Counted from the stretch's first letter, positions 45,599 to 57,862 are shown. The stretch is DNA of 64,000 nt from Desulfobacteraceae bacterium Eth-SRB2 (GCA_004193595.1 RPGQ01000010.1:23501-87500); one strand, 5' to 3'. Notes: generated by a model from the sequence alone, not told the origin. A program made the numbers and translations.

Positions 45599-46519
45599 AT
45601 GAAAAAAAAAGCTGTTAAGCCTTACTGCCTGATGCCGGGCGATACCGTCGGCATTGTTGCGCCTGCCGGCCCATTTGATCCCAAAAAATTCATGAAAGGA
45701 AAGGCGGTTCTGGAGTCAATGGGGTTTCGAACCTTTTTTGATGAGGGTATTTTCCAAAAGTATGGATTTCTTGCCGGAACCGACATACAGCGGGCGGATC
45801 AAGTGAATCGTCTGTTCGCCGATTCCGCCGTCAAAGCGGTTGTTTGTGCCCGGGGCGGGTATGGCAGCATGCGGATACTTCCGTTTCTCGATTATAAAAC
45901 CATTAAAAAGAATCCCAAGATCTTTGTGGGATTCAGTGATATTTCGGTGCTGCTGTCTGTATTACATGACCGGTGCCGTCTGGTCACCTTTCACGGGCCT
46001 GTGCTAACCACCCTGGCAAATACCGATGAACAGACCGTTGCGGCAATGCGTGTGGCCCTGACATCCAATATCATACTTGAACTGAAACCCGAAAAAGGCA
46101 TTGTCATTAAGCCGGGGGTGTCCTCAGGATTAGTGGTCGGCGGCAATCTGACGACATTGTGTCATCTTGTTGGGACTCCTTATGTGCCGAATTTCAAAGG
46201 GAAGATCCTATTCCTTGAGGATCGGGCAGAGTCGCCATACCGAATAGACCGGATGCTGACCCAGATGAGGCTTGCCGGATGTTTTGAGGGGATTAAGGGC
46301 CTTTTCCTGGGTTCCTTTGAAGCGTGTGGAGAGCTCGACGAAATATTCCGGATCGTTCTGGAAATATTCGGAGATGTCAACATTCCTATTCTTTCCGGTT
46401 TTGAAATCGGCCATGGCAGGATTAATATTACGATTCCAATTGGACTCGGAGCAACCCTTGATGCAGACCGGCAAATTTTGACTTTTCATGAACGGGCAAA
46501 CGTGACAATTAACGAATGA
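45599..46519 (+). CDS. ldcA: LD-carboxypeptidase (S66 family)
   Basis: The 306-residue protein matches S66 muramoyltetrapeptide carboxypeptidases, which remove the terminal D-Ala from cytoplasmic peptidoglycan tetrapeptides during recycling. The nucleophile is in GFSDIS near residue 112, after CARGGYGSMRILP. The catalytic Glu is in FLEDRAESPYRID, and the final His in GHGRINITIPIG. No strong ribosome-binding site precedes 45599. It is 5 bp upstream of a serine hydrolase gene. Confidence 0.88.
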   Translation: MKKKAVKPYCLMPGDTVGIVAPAGPFDPKKFMKGKAVLESMGFRTFFDEGIFQKYGFLAGTDIQRADQVNRLFADSAVKAVVCARGGYGSMRILPFLDYKTIKKNPKIFVGFSDISVLLSVLHDRCRLVTFHGPVLTTLANTDEQTVAAMRVALTSNIILELKPEKGIVIKPGVSSGLVVGGNLTTLCHLVGTPYVPNFKGKILFLEDRAESPYRIDRMLTQMRLAGCFEGIKGLFLGSFEACGELDEIFRIVLEIFGDVNIPILSGFEIGHGRINITIPIGLGATLDADRQILTFHERANVTINE

Positions 46520-46523
46520 TAAC

Positions 46524-47606
46524 ATGGAATCGGTAAACAACTTGATGAAACAAGCGGTTATTAATAATGTTTTTCCGGGAGGGGTGCTCCTGGTCTCAAC
46601 CGCGGGTTCCGAAATTTTTTTCCAAGCCTACGGATATGCGAATAAATTCTCCGGCCGTCAAATGACAAGAGATACAATTTTTGACCTGGCATCTTTAACA
46701 AAACCGCTGGCAACCACACTGGCGATCATAAAGCTCATTTCGCAAAACAAGCTGGAGCTGGATCAACCTCTCGGATCGATTTTGTTCCAATTTAACCCTA
46801 CGGACAAGGGGGGGATAAGTATAGAAAACCTGCTTTATCATACTGCGGGCCTTCCGGATTATCGCCCCTATTACAAGGTATTGTCCAAGCTTGAGCCCAA
46901 TCAAAGAAAAGATGCGTTAAGAGGGCTTCTGGTGGAAGAACCGCTTATAAATCCCCCCGGCAAACAGGTGATGTATAGCGATATAGGATTCATGATTCTG
47001 TGCTGGGTGATAGAACAGGTGTCCGGAAATCAATTGGACCGTTTTGTTACGGATGAGATCTACAATCCATTGGGTCTTGAAAACTTGTTTTTTGTAAATC
47101 TTGATTCAAAGGCCCGTCAGGTAGAGTTTGCCGCTACCGAACTCTGTTCGTGGCGGAATATCCTTTTGGAGGGCGTAGTCCATGATGATAACGCCTATGT
47201 GGTAGGGGGTATCGAGGGACATGCCGGGCTTTTCGGGACGGCCCAAGATGTTCTTTCTCTTTTGTCCGAGCTTATGGCCGCATATTTAGGGTTCCCTTGC
47301 ACGGCTGTATTTGAAAGTGATTTAATCCAAATGTTTTTCAAACGGCAGGAACATACGGGTCGGGCTCTGGGATTTGACACCCCTTCTCCGGTCGGCCCGA
47401 GTTGCGGCCAATATTTTTCTAAGGAAACAGTGGGGCATCTTGGCTTCACCGGAACATCTTTCTGGATGGATCTTGACCGCAGAGTTATCATTATTCTATT
47501 AACCAATCGTGTACATCCATCGCGTAATAATAACAAAATAAAAGCCTTCAGACCGAAATTACATGATAGGGTCATGAAAAAGATCTTCAATGACGGCTTG
47601 GTTTAA
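46524..47606 (+). CDS. Beta-lactamase-type serine hydrolase
   Basis: The 360-residue protein has the class C/PBP-like motifs SLTK in LASLTKPLATT (SxxK nucleophile) near residue 57, YSDIG (in the YxN position) near 150, and a C-terminal HLGFTGTSFW for the KTG-like box. There is no signal peptide, so it is cytoplasmic. It may act on cell-wall peptides or esters, in line with the upstream LdcA. Confidence 0.85.
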   Translation: MESVNNLMKQAVINNVFPGGVLLVSTAGSEIFFQAYGYANKFSGRQMTRDTIFDLASLTKPLATTLAIIKLISQNKLELDQPLGSILFQFNPTDKGGISIENLLYHTAGLPDYRPYYKVLSKLEPNQRKDALRGLLVEEPLINPPGKQVMYSDIGFMILCWVIEQVSGNQLDRFVTDEIYNPLGLENLFFVNLDSKARQVEFAATELCSWRNILLEGVVHDDNAYVVGGIEGHAGLFGTAQDVLSLLSELMAAYLGFPCTAVFESDLIQMFFKRQEHTGRALGFDTPSPVGPSCGQYFSKETVGHLGFTGTSFWMDLDRRVIIILLTNRVHPSRNNNKIKAFRPKLHDRVMKKIFNDGLV

Positions 47607-49146
<1,540 letters not shown>

Positions 49147-49150
49147 TTTC

Positions 49151-49984
49151 ATGTTCTCCAAAAAAATGGTGATGATTATTGGCGTGATCGTTTTGATTGC
49201 TGTCAACATCATACTCCTTTCTGTTTCCAATCGCTACTATCAATCTTATGGTCCGGGGCGGATAGCTATCTCTTTAATGGCCCCTTTTCAGGAGGCTGTT
49301 TCCCGTTCAATTCGTTTTGTAAAAGATATCTGGGTACACTATTTCTTTCTTGTTGAAACAGCAAAAGAGAATGATATTTATAAAAAAGCCTTAAGTTATG
49401 AAGTTGAAAAAGATAATCTGCATAAGGAACTAAAGCTTTCCAACAATCGTCTCCGCAGTTTACTTAATTTTCAGAAAACCATTACCGATAAAGTAATTTC
49501 TGCCGAGGTTATCGGCAAAGATTCCTCTCCCTGGTTTAATACCATAATGATAGATAAAGGGAAAGATGATGGTGTGAAAAAAGGTGCGGCTGTTGTGATT
49601 CCTGAAGGAATTGTGGGACAGGTTGCAGAAGTTTCGACTAATTATTCAAAGGTGTTACTGATTATTGATCATAACAGCGCCGTTGATGCTCTGGTGCAGA
49701 GGACCCGGGCGCGCGGGATTATTAAAGGCTCATCCTCGGACCGATGCCTTTTTAAATATGTTCTGCGTAAGAAAGGTGTTTCCGTTGGCGATACCGTTGT
49801 TTCGTCTGGATTGGACGGTGTTTTTCTAAAAGGACTCCCGGTGGGCCACGTATCCGGCGTTATCAAACCTTTTTCAGGAATCTTTCAGGAAGTGTCAGTT
49901 ACACCATACGTTGATTTTGAAAAACTTGAAGAGGTTCTGGTTGTATTAAACCCCAGAAAAGATAAGTTTCAGAGCGAGCAATGA
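49151..49984 (+). CDS. mreC: Rod-shape determining protein MreC
   Basis: The 277-residue protein has one N-terminal membrane segment (MMIIGVIVLIAVNIILLSV), a coiled coil around residues 70-110, and the periplasmic beta-barrel domain (VIGKDSSPWFNTIMIDKGKDDGV). It links MreB to the elongasome in the periplasm. It overlaps mreD by 4 bp. Confidence 0.95.
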   Translation: MFSKKMVMIIGVIVLIAVNIILLSVSNRYYQSYGPGRIAISLMAPFQEAVSRSIRFVKDIWVHYFFLVETAKENDIYKKALSYEVEKDNLHKELKLSNNRLRSLLNFQKTITDKVISAEVIGKDSSPWFNTIMIDKGKDDGVKKGAAVVIPEGIVGQVAEVSTNYSKVLLIIDHNSAVDALVQRTRARGIIKGSSSDRCLFKYVLRKKGVSVGDTVVSSGLDGVFLKGLPVGHVSGVIKPFSGIFQEVSVTPYVDFEKLEEVLVVLNPRKDKFQSEQ

Positions 49985-50496
49985 CCTATTGTTTTCATGT
50001 CGGCATTTGTATTTGTCTGGTGCTTTTTCAGACAACGGTTATGCCCTATTTTAACATTTTTGACGACTTTTATGATCTGCTTTCCCCCTTTGTTATTTAT
50101 TTAAGTCTTTCTCATTCTCTTCGTCAAAGCATACCTGTTATACTCTTTTTTGGATTCGTAATGGATAGCCTTTCCGGCGGTCCTTTTGGGCTGTATTTAA
50201 CAACCTATGTCTGGCTCTTTATAGGGGTTCGGTGGATTGTTACCTTTTTACATGTAGGAGACAGTTTTCTTTTACCCTTTGTTGTTGCTGCGGGCGTGTT
50301 GTTACAAAATTGCATATTTATAGGAACCATTGCCATGTTCAAGCCGGGCGCACAATTTTTATCAGCGGCCATAAGCACCGTGACGGTGCAGCTTTTGTGG
50401 GCAATATTTACCGGGCCGATTTTCCTGATGTTTTTTAATTATTCTCATAAGAGATTGAATAGATGGCGTAAAAAAGTGTTTGCCAAAGAAAGTTGA
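49981..50496 (+). CDS. mreD: Rod-shape determining protein MreD
   Basis: The 171-residue membrane protein has about five hydrophobic segments and the family motif SGGPFGLYLTTYVWLF. It starts within the mreC stop (GCAATGACC). It completes mreBCD, upstream of PBP2. Confidence 0.92.
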   Translation: MTYCFHVGICICLVLFQTTVMPYFNIFDDFYDLLSPFVIYLSLSHSLRQSIPVILFFGFVMDSLSGGPFGLYLTTYVWLFIGVRWIVTFLHVGDSFLLPFVVAAGVLLQNCIFIGTIAMFKPGAQFLSAAISTVTVQLLWAIFTGPIFLMFFNYSHKRLNRWRKKVFAKES

Positions 50497-50595
50497 TTGT
50501 ACCCCTTGCATTTTTCCGCTATTAGCGGGAGAAACAAAGATATTTATTGGATTGTTTTTAAAGGGTGAAGCGAACTCACTAATAAAAGAAATTCA

Positions 50596-52467
50596 TTGAG
50601 GTCCCCTTTGGGTAAATATTTAAAAACCGCAGACACGGATTGGTACAAACAACGGTTAACCCGGGTGATGCTATGCGTTGCAGGAGCCTTTTTTATTCTT
50701 TTATTACGTTTATTTTATCTTCAGGTGATTGAGGGGCAGGAGTTAAGGCGACTTTCAGAAAACAACTGTATTCGGCTGCAAAGTACAGATGCTTCCAGGG
50801 GGATGATTTTTGATCGTAATGGAATACTCCTGGTTGATAATCGGCCGGCCTTTGATCTTAGTATTATATTAAAAGATGCCAAACCGGTTGATCGTACTAT
50901 TGAAAAGCTGGCTAAGCTCATTGACGTTCCTGTGTCGGAGCTTATGAAAAAAATTGGGAATAATAAAGGTATTTCATTCTATAAACCGATTCTTTTGAAA
51001 CAGGATATCGGGCGAGATTGCCTTGCGGCTGTCGAGGTCGGAAAGTTCGATCTTCCCGGTATTGTCCTAAATGTCAAGCCGCAAAGACACTACATCAAAA
51101 CACAGAGCGCCGCCCATCTCATCGGATATTTGAGTGAAATCAATTCTGATGAACTCAAATCAGGGAAGTATCCGGATTGTAAAGGTGGAGATTTTATTGG
51201 AAAGTTTGGTGTGGAAAAGGTGTTTGAGCGGTTTTTGAAGGGAGAACGAGGGGGACGACAGGTCGAAGTAAATGTCATGGGACAGGTTGTTAAAGTCTTA
51301 AAAACGGTTGATGCCCTGCCCGGGCAAAATATTTATCTGACCATTGACTATATTTTGCAGAAAAAGGCGGAAGCGCTTTTAAAAGGCTCAGCCGGTGCTG
51401 TGGTCGCCATGGATCCGAAAACAGGCGATATACTTGTAATGGCAAGCTCCCCTTCATTTGACCAGAATGCTTTTGTTGACGGTATGTCACACAAACAATG
51501 GGAGTCTCTTATTTCCAATCCGTTAAGACCAATGGAAAACAAGGCTATCCAAGGTGAGTATCCTCCGGCATCTACTTTTAAGATTGTAACCGCAATTGCA
51601 GGGCTGGAGGAAGGTGTTATCGATGAAAACACAACTATGAACTGTCCGGGGCATTATAAATACGGGAATCGTGTATATAGATGCTGGAAACATGGAGGGC
51701 ACGGCAGTGTAAATATTTTTAAAGCATTGGCTGAATCCTGTGACGTCTTTTTTTACCAGGTGGGTCAAAAGCTGGGCATAGATCGACTCGCGTTTAACGC
51801 CAAGGCGTGTGGTTTAGGTTTCGCAACCGGGATAAATCTGGACGATGAGGCAGCAGGGCTGGTTCCCTCCGCGGCCTGGAAAAAGCGGCGAACCGGCATT
51901 GCCTGGCAGGGGGGAGAGACCCTTTCGGTTGCCATCGGACAGGGGTATAATCTATCAACGCCGCTGCAGATGGTGGTTTTGACTTCGGCATTGGCAAATG
52001 GCGGAACAAGATATAAGCCACTGATACTCAAGTCGGTTAAAACAGTGGATGGTGATATTGTTATTCAGAGCAAAAAACAGGTTATCGGCAGGCTGCCCGC
52101 CGGCAAAAAAACATTGGCCATCGTCAAGAAAGGCCTTTGGGAAGTCGTCAACAGTCCCAAAGGCACTGCACGAATTGCACATATTAAGGGTATTGATATC
52201 AGTGGAAAAACCGGAACCGCACAGGTGGTTGGACGTCATAATAAACCCAATCTATCTGAAAAAGATATGCCGGACCAGTTCAAATCTCATGCGTGGTTCG
52301 TGGCTTATGCACCACCGGTGGATCCACAAATAACTGTTGCCGTATTTATAGAACATGGAGGACACGGATCAACTGCAGCGGCGCCCATAGCAAGGGAAAT
52401 AATCAGGACATATTTGGAAAAGGATGAATATGGCAGGCAGCTGAAAGCTGAAATCTTAAAGCAATAA
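50596..52467 (+). CDS. mrdA: Penicillin-binding protein 2 (transpeptidase)
   Basis: The 623-residue protein has an N-terminal membrane anchor, a dimerisation/pedestal domain, and a transpeptidase domain with STFK at PPASTFKIVTAIAG near residue 327, an SCD motif in AESCDVFFY, and KTG in SGKTGTAQ near 536. It crosslinks peptidoglycan in the elongasome. The track start is a TTG at 50596 with no strong ribosome-binding site, so the true start is uncertain. Confidence 0.93.
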   Translation: MRSPLGKYLKTADTDWYKQRLTRVMLCVAGAFFILLLRLFYLQVIEGQELRRLSENNCIRLQSTDASRGMIFDRNGILLVDNRPAFDLSIILKDAKPVDRTIEKLAKLIDVPVSELMKKIGNNKGISFYKPILLKQDIGRDCLAAVEVGKFDLPGIVLNVKPQRHYIKTQSAAHLIGYLSEINSDELKSGKYPDCKGGDFIGKFGVEKVFERFLKGERGGRQVEVNVMGQVVKVLKTVDALPGQNIYLTIDYILQKKAEALLKGSAGAVVAMDPKTGDILVMASSPSFDQNAFVDGMSHKQWESLISNPLRPMENKAIQGEYPPASTFKIVTAIAGLEEGVIDENTTMNCPGHYKYGNRVYRCWKHGGHGSVNIFKALAESCDVFFYQVGQKLGIDRLAFNAKACGLGFATGINLDDEAAGLVPSAAWKKRRTGIAWQGGETLSVAIGQGYNLSTPLQMVVLTSALANGGTRYKPLILKSVKTVDGDIVIQSKKQVIGRLPAGKKTLAIVKKGLWEVVNSPKGTARIAHIKGIDISGKTGTAQVVGRHNKPNLSEKDMPDQFKSHAWFVAYAPPVDPQITVAVFIEHGGHGSTAAAPIAREIIRTYLEKDEYGRQLKAEILKQ

Positions 52468-52469
52468 TA

Positions 52470-52718
52470 ATGCCCCAATTGGAATAATGGAATAATGGAA
52501 TGATGGATAGTAGAGTGATGGAGTGATGACTCAGGCTAATTAGAAAAAAAGTCACACTCCGGTAAGATCCACCGGACTTGCGGGACAGGCTGGAAAAAAT
52601 GATGGATGAGCTTGTCCTGAACGAAGTTGAAGGAAAGGAGTTTTTTTACAATGAAAATGGTTTATTTCCGTCCTTATCCCCAATATGCCAGTATTCCATC
52701 ATTCCATTCGGATGGCAT
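52470..52718. repeat. Repeat H3: TGGAATAN octamer arrays in the rod operon
   Basis: The outer ends share ATGCC...TGGAAT. A left array (TGGAATAATGGAATAATGG) and a right array (ATTCCATCATTCCATTCG) flank a core with homology, inverted, to H2 (ATGAAAATGGTTTATTTCC). It separates mrdA from rodA. Confidence 0.7.
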
Positions 52719-52800
52719 AAATACGTTGAAATTAATAGACTGTTAATTTCAATGAGTTGTAAAATTTTCAACACCTCTATCTATATGGAGTGTAGCGGTT

Positions 52801-53904
52801 ATGTTTGATCGGCGGTTTATAAAATACTTTGATTGGGGCTTATTAGGGCTTACTTTTTTAATCGGACTATTCGGTCTTGTTACCCTATACAGTGCGGTAA
52901 CATCAGCGACTCCCACGCCGCAAAAAACACTCTATTTTAAACAGATCATCTGGTATTGTATCGGGATGACCGGCATGGTTTTATGTTTTCTGATTAATTA
53001 TAAGTCATTGTATCGATGGTCTCCCGCAATCTATGCGGTATGCATATTGCTTTTGATATATGTATTAATGATGGGGAAATATGTAGGAGGCGCAAGGCGC
53101 TGGCTCGTATTGGGACCTATTTCAATTCAGCCGTCAGAGCTTGTCAAGATTGCCGTGATAATCAGTCTGGCAAGATACTATTCCAAATTTGCATACACCA
53201 GAGGTTTTTCCTTGCGAGAACTTCTTACCCCTTTGATATTGACGGCAATTCCTTTTATTTTAATCGTTAAACAACCGGATTTAGGGACAGCCATGGTGGT
53301 GGTCTTGATTGCCGGTTTCATGACTGTATTTGTAAAAATTGAAAGGCGGTCACTTTTATATATTATTACTGCGTGTACGATAACCGGTCCTTTGGTCTGG
53401 TTTTTACTGAAAGGTTACCAGAAGGAACGGATATTAACATTTATAAATCCAGACCGTGATCCACTGGGTGCGGGTTATCATATTATACAATCAAAAATTG
53501 CCATAGGTTCCGGAATGATCTTCGGTAAAGGATTTTTGAAAGGAACTCAGAACGCACTCTCCTTTTTGCCTGAGCAGCATACCGATTTCATATTTTCAGT
53601 TTTGGCCGAGGAATGGGGATTTGTGGGATCGGTGGTTATTCTTTTTCTTTTTCTTATGCTTATAATTTGGGGATTAAATATTGCTTATAGATGCAGAGAT
53701 CCTTTTGGAACTATTCTGGCTGTAGGCATCACGGCAATGATGTTCTGGCAGGTTTTTATTAATATTGGAATGGCTATGGGCCTGATGCCCATCGTCGGTG
53801 TGACGCTGCCATTTACCAGTTATGGAGGTTCATCGGTCGTTAGCATAATGATTTGCGTCGGCCTTTTAATGAGTATCAGCATGAGGCGCTTTCTGATTGA
53901 ATGA
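52801..53904 (+). CDS. rodA: Peptidoglycan polymerase RodA
   Basis: The 367-residue SEDS membrane glycosyltransferase has about ten membrane segments. Motifs include GGARRWLVLGPISIQPSELVK near residue 98 and LPFTSYGGSSVVS near 340. It works with PBP2. It is separated from mrdA by repeat H3, which may break or lengthen the operon. Confidence 0.95.
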   Translation: MFDRRFIKYFDWGLLGLTFLIGLFGLVTLYSAVTSATPTPQKTLYFKQIIWYCIGMTGMVLCFLINYKSLYRWSPAIYAVCILLLIYVLMMGKYVGGARRWLVLGPISIQPSELVKIAVIISLARYYSKFAYTRGFSLRELLTPLILTAIPFILIVKQPDLGTAMVVVLIAGFMTVFVKIERRSLLYIITACTITGPLVWFLLKGYQKERILTFINPDRDPLGAGYHIIQSKIAIGSGMIFGKGFLKGTQNALSFLPEQHTDFIFSVLAEEWGFVGSVVILFLFLMLIIWGLNIAYRCRDPFGTILAVGITAMMFWQVFINIGMAMGLMPIVGVTLPFTSYGGSSVVSIMICVGLLMSISMRRFLIE

Positions 53905-54033
53905 TCGAGAAACATGATGCTTGAATTGACCGGACAATGTGTTTTCAGCTATTTTCTGTAGATTCATTTTTTTCAAAGGTCTCTTATTCTAAAGGGGTGA
54001 TTTGCACCGGCTTGTCCGGGTTATGGAGAATGT

Positions 54034-54375
54034 ATGAGAAAGAAAAAAGAGCCGGAAAAGATAAACACTTTTTTTGGAGCCGGCACCAGTATTGAAGGTA
54101 CAATCGAGTTTAGTAATACCGTCAGGCTGGACGGAAATGTTAAAGGAAAAATTCATGGTAATAAAGGTACGGTGATTATAGGGGAAAAAGCTGTTGTGAA
54201 CGCAGAGATAATTGTTGATGTCGCGATAATCATGGGTGAGGTAAATGGTACCATCCATGCAAAGGAAAAAATTGAAGTTTATCCGCCGGGCCGTGTTGTG
54301 GGTGATATTGAGGCTCCGGTTGTATTGATTGAATCCGGGGTCATTTTCAATGGAAATTGCTCTATGAAAGCCTGA
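54034..54375 (+). CDS. Bactofilin
   Basis: The 113-residue protein has the DUF583/bactofilin beta-helix repeats (GTSIEGTIEFSNTVRLDGNV, ALVEVDGKIHGN-like turns). Bactofilins form filaments without nucleotide and help position cell-wall enzymes. It is placed after rodA, upstream of the atp operon, as in related genomes. Confidence 0.88.
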   Translation: MRKKKEPEKINTFFGAGTSIEGTIEFSNTVRLDGNVKGKIHGNKGTVIIGEKAVVNAEIIVDVAIIMGEVNGTIHAKEKIEVYPPGRVVGDIEAPVVLIESGVIFNGNCSMKA

Positions 54376-54450
54376 ACTCTTTGTTGAAGCAATACAACCG
54401 ATTTAATTTTAAGGGGAAATAAGACATAAAAGAAAAATTAAAAAAAACCT

Positions 54451-54479
54451 TTGACAACCTTTATCACTGATGCTATGAA
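54451..54479 (+). promoter_or_regulatory. Sigma-70-type promoter of the atp operon
   Basis: TTGACA at 54451-54456 and TATGAA at 54474-54479 with 17-bp spacing, about 75 bp before the first atp gene. Confidence 0.75.
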
Positions 54480-54555
54480 CCGCCGAGTTAAAAACATGAG
54501 TTTTTATAAATTGCGTTTACAGCGTTTACTAGTTTCACGGATGGAGGATCTATAG

Positions 54556-55080
54556 ATGAGAATAGTTGGTTTAAACCGGAAAGGTTGGATTATCTTCTAT
54601 TTTATATTAGCCTCTCTATGGTTTGCGGGAGTTGCTTTTGGCGCAGGTGGAATAACGGTTATTCCTGATTGGACGCTTTTCGTTCAAATGGCCAATTTTC
54701 TCCTTATTGTATGGGCGTTAAATATTATTTTATTCAGGCCGATTCGCAACATTCTGATCCAAAGAAAGGAAAAAATTGTAACCCTTGAGCAGAATATCGA
54801 AACTTCAGACAAGGGAGCAAAGGAAAAAAACGAGGCCTTTGATTCGGGGATTAGAGAGGCAAGGACTAAAGGATTAAATGAAAAGAATGCCCTGTTAAGT
54901 GAGGCTGCTGGCCAAGAAAGAGAGATCATCGATAAAATTAATCAAAAGGCTCAGGCAGATCTTGTCGAAGTGCGTGAAAAGATTGCAAAGGATGCCGAGG
55001 CGATAAGGGCATCTTTACAAAAGGAGATTGATACCTTTGCGAGTGCTATTGGTGAAAAAATTCTGGGGAGGGCTGTTTAA
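54556..55080 (+). CDS. F0 ATP synthase subunit b (first copy)
   Basis: The 174-residue protein has a signal-like hydrophobic start, a membrane helix near residues 42-60 (FVQMANFLLIVWALNIILF), and a long charged coiled coil. It is the peripheral-stalk b-type subunit. Its stop overlaps the ATG of the second b gene (TAATG). A paired b/b' arrangement is usual in deltaproteobacteria. Confidence 0.88.
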   Translation: MRIVGLNRKGWIIFYFILASLWFAGVAFGAGGITVIPDWTLFVQMANFLLIVWALNIILFRPIRNILIQRKEKIVTLEQNIETSDKGAKEKNEAFDSGIREARTKGLNEKNALLSEAAGQEREIIDKINQKAQADLVEVREKIAKDAEAIRASLQKEIDTFASAIGEKILGRAV

Positions 55081-55712
55081 TGAACCTGATTACTAAAAGA
55101 CGGTCCGGTGTTGGTCGCAAGAATCTGATTATAGCAAAAGGTTCTGCCATGATGGTTATATTGGCCGTGTTTTTATTCTGTTTTGTCGGAGCGGTTGCAG
55201 CGTCGTCAGAAGGCGAGGGCGGCCATGAAGGAGTTAAAGGATGGGTAGCGACGGATACTTACCGGGTTATGAATTTTGCTGTTTTGGCAATCGGCCTTTT
55301 TTTTCTGTTACGCAAGCCGGTATCTCAAGCACTTAATTCCAGAATTAAGGGTATAAAAGATCAGCTCAGCGAACTGGAAGCTAAGAAAAAGGATGCCGAA
55401 AAAGAGTTGGCAAAATACAATGAAAGGCTTTCGCATTTGGAACAGGAGGCCGAGAAGCTTATCCAAGAGTATATAAGGCAGGGAAACGAGGCCAAGGCGA
55501 GAATCATTGATGAGGCGAAAAAGACCGTTGAGAAACTGGAAGAACAGGCCCGGCGCAGTATTGAGCATGAGTTCAAACAGGCCAAAACAAAGCTGACACA
55601 AGATATACTCGAAAAAGCGCTTGTTAATGCTGAAACATTGATAAAGGACAGTATTACAACCCAGGATCAGGACAAATTGGTAGATGAATACTTAGAGAAG
55701 GTGGTGGCATAA
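55080..55712 (+). CDS. atpF: F0 ATP synthase subunit b (second copy)
   Basis: The 210-residue protein has an N-terminal extension with a hydrophobic segment (MMVILAVFLFCFVGAVAAS), a membrane helix near residue 65-80, then a long coiled coil (LNSRIKGIKDQLSELEAKKKD). It forms the peripheral stalk with the first b subunit. It runs directly into atpH by overlap. Confidence 0.88.
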   Translation: MNLITKRRSGVGRKNLIIAKGSAMMVILAVFLFCFVGAVAASSEGEGGHEGVKGWVATDTYRVMNFAVLAIGLFFLLRKPVSQALNSRIKGIKDQLSELEAKKKDAEKELAKYNERLSHLEQEAEKLIQEYIRQGNEAKARIIDEAKKTVEKLEEQARRSIEHEFKQAKTKLTQDILEKALVNAETLIKDSITTQDQDKLVDEYLEKVVA

Positions 55713-56263
55713 TGAAGAATCTAAAAGTAGCCCGGCGTTATGCCAAGGCACTTCTGATTATCGGCAAAGAGGATGATAAGGCTGAGACTTATAAAGAAGA
55801 GCTTGATCAATTTTCAGATTTAATTGCAAGGGAAAAAGAGCTTGAGCAGGCAATTGCAAACCCCCTTTATGACGCGGGAGGTCGTAAAAAGGTTTTGCAG
55901 GCAGTCATTGATAAAGTAAATATTTCCAAAGTGATGTCATCTTTCCTGCTTTTGCTGTTTGACAAAGGACGGTTTGGGTTTTTAAATGATATCAATGAGT
56001 TTTATAATAAACTGGCCGATGAATTAAAAGGCGTTGTGCGTGCCAGTCTGGTTTCAGCCACTGAGTTGTCATCCGAAACCGTTGAAAAAATCCGTACCAC
56101 CCTGTCGAAAAAGACAGGTAAAGATATTATTCTGGAGGTTGAACAAGACCCCAGCCTTATAGGGGGAATTGTCTCCCGAATAGGTGATCTCGTTTTGGAC
56201 GGTAGCATCAAAACACAATTACTCAATATGAGAGAATCTTTAAAAAGGGGTGAGAGTGTATAA
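55712..56263 (+). CDS. atpH: F1 ATP synthase subunit delta
   Basis: The 183-residue protein starts [10 protein letters not shown] and ends with the OSCP C-terminal [19 protein letters not shown] pattern. It connects the b stalk to F1. Overlaps in both directions show translational coupling. Confidence 0.95.
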   Translation: MKNLKVARRYAKALLIIGKEDDKAETYKEELDQFSDLIAREKELEQAIANPLYDAGGRKKVLQAVIDKVNISKVMSSFLLLLFDKGRFGFLNDINEFYNKLADELKGVVRASLVSATELSSETVEKIRTTLSKKTGKDIILEVEQDPSLIGGIVSRIGDLVLDGSIKTQLLNMRESLKRGESV

Positions 56264-57780
56264 TGGAACTAAAAGCTGAAGAAATAAGTCAGATCATTAA
56301 GCAACAGATTACGGATTACGACAAGAAAGTTGAATTGAGTGAAACAGGAGTTGTCTTGTCGGTGGGTGATGGTATTGCCAGGGTGTATGGTCTGGACAAG
56401 GTTATGGCTATGGAGCTGGTTGAATTCCCGGGCAGCGTTTATGGTCTTGTGCTGAACCTCGAGGAAGACAACGTAGGCATTGCAATCATGGGTGACGACT
56501 TCGGTATCAAAGAAGGTGACATGGTCAAGCGTACCGGCCGAATTGCTGAGGTCCCTGTGGGAGAAGCTCTCTTGGGACGGGTGGTTTCAGCAGTGGGTGA
56601 GCCTATCGATGGCAAGGGACCGATAGATGCCAAGGAAACCCGAAGGGTCGAGATGGTTGCGCCGGGTGTTATTGCCAGAAAGGGTGTGCATGAACCCATG
56701 TACACCGGAGCAAAAGCTGTTGATGCCATGACACCGGTGGGCCGCGGTCAGCGGGAGCTGGTCATAGGTGACCGCCAGATCGGCAAAACAGCTCTTGTCA
56801 TAGATGCCATCATTAACCAGAAAAATACGGATGTTTACTGCATTTACGTGGCCTCCGGCCAGAAGAAATCCACGGTTGCTCAGGTCGTAGCCGCCCTTGA
56901 AAAACACGGGGCCATGGAATATACCACGGTTGTTGCCGCCTGTGCCAGCGACCCGGCGACATTGCAGTATATCGCTCCTTATGCGGGATGCGCCATGGGA
57001 GAATATTTCCGGGACAATAAAAAGCATGCGCTCATCATTTATGATGACCTTTCAAAACAGGCGGCGTCATATCGCCAGGTTTCGCTTCTTTTAAGACGTC
57101 CGCCAGGTCGTGAAGCCTACCCCGGCGATATCTTTTACAATCACTCCCGCCTGCTGGAGCGAGCCTCCAAGCTCAACGACGAACTGGGCGCCGGTTCTCT
57201 GACAGCGCTTCCGATTATCGAGACCCAGGCCGGTGATGTTTCGGCATATATTCCGACAAATGTTATTTCCATTACCGACGGCCAGATCTTTCTTGAGCCC
57301 AATCTGTTTTTTGCGGGTGTTCGGCCTGCAATCAATGTCGGACTTTCGGTGTCGCGCGTGGGGGGTGCGGCTCAGGTCAAAGCAATGAAACAGGTGGCCG
57401 GTACTCTGCGGCTTGATCTGGCCCAATACCGTGAACTTGAAGCGTTTGCCGCTTTTGGAAGCGACCTGGACAAGTCGACTCAGGCACAGCTTTCCCGTGG
57501 AGAAAGACTCGTTGAGATTTTGAAGCAGCCGCAGTTTCAACCGCTCACGGTTGAAAAACAGGTGACCATACTCTATGCGGGAACAAAAGGTTTTCTCGAC
57601 AAGTATCCGGTTAACGTTTTAGAGAAATATGAGGCAGGCCTGTACCCTTTTATTGAAGACAGGTATGCTCAGATTTTTACTGAAATTGCGGAGAAACAAG
57701 AGATATCAGATGAACTTGACAAAGTCATGACTGAAGCTTTGAACGCTTATGACGAGGAGTTCAAGGATACAATCAAATAG
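56263..57780 (+). CDS. atpA: F1 ATP synthase subunit alpha
   Basis: The 505-residue protein has the Walker A-like [15 protein letters not shown] near residue 169, and the alpha-signature [17 protein letters not shown] near 360. It is a non-catalytic nucleotide-binding subunit. A short AACAAAT heptamer patch follows before atpG. Confidence 0.98.
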   Translation: MELKAEEISQIIKQQITDYDKKVELSETGVVLSVGDGIARVYGLDKVMAMELVEFPGSVYGLVLNLEEDNVGIAIMGDDFGIKEGDMVKRTGRIAEVPVGEALLGRVVSAVGEPIDGKGPIDAKETRRVEMVAPGVIARKGVHEPMYTGAKAVDAMTPVGRGQRELVIGDRQIGKTALVIDAIINQKNTDVYCIYVASGQKKSTVAQVVAALEKHGAMEYTTVVAACASDPATLQYIAPYAGCAMGEYFRDNKKHALIIYDDLSKQAASYRQVSLLLRRPPGREAYPGDIFYNHSRLLERASKLNDELGAGSLTALPIIETQAGDVSAYIPTNVISITDGQIFLEPNLFFAGVRPAINVGLSVSRVGGAAQVKAMKQVAGTLRLDLAQYRELEAFAAFGSDLDKSTQAQLSRGERLVEILKQPQFQPLTVEKQVTILYAGTKGFLDKYPVNVLEKYEAGLYPFIEDRYAQIFTEIAEKQEISDELDKVMTEALNAYDEEFKDTIK

Positions 57781-57841
57781 TTGTTTGTTGTTTATTGATT
57801 TGTATAAATTAAGGTAATTGAAACAAAATAACAAATAACTT
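57781..57841. repeat. Patch K1: TTGTTTG/AACAAAT heptamers in the atp operon
   Basis: TTGTTTGTTGTTTATTGATT is followed about 25 bp later by the reversed words AACAAAATAACAAATAAC. It sits between atpA and atpG. A similar patch, K2, lies at 58771-58810. Confidence 0.5.
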
Positions 57842-57862
57842 TAATCATAAAGGCTGAATTGT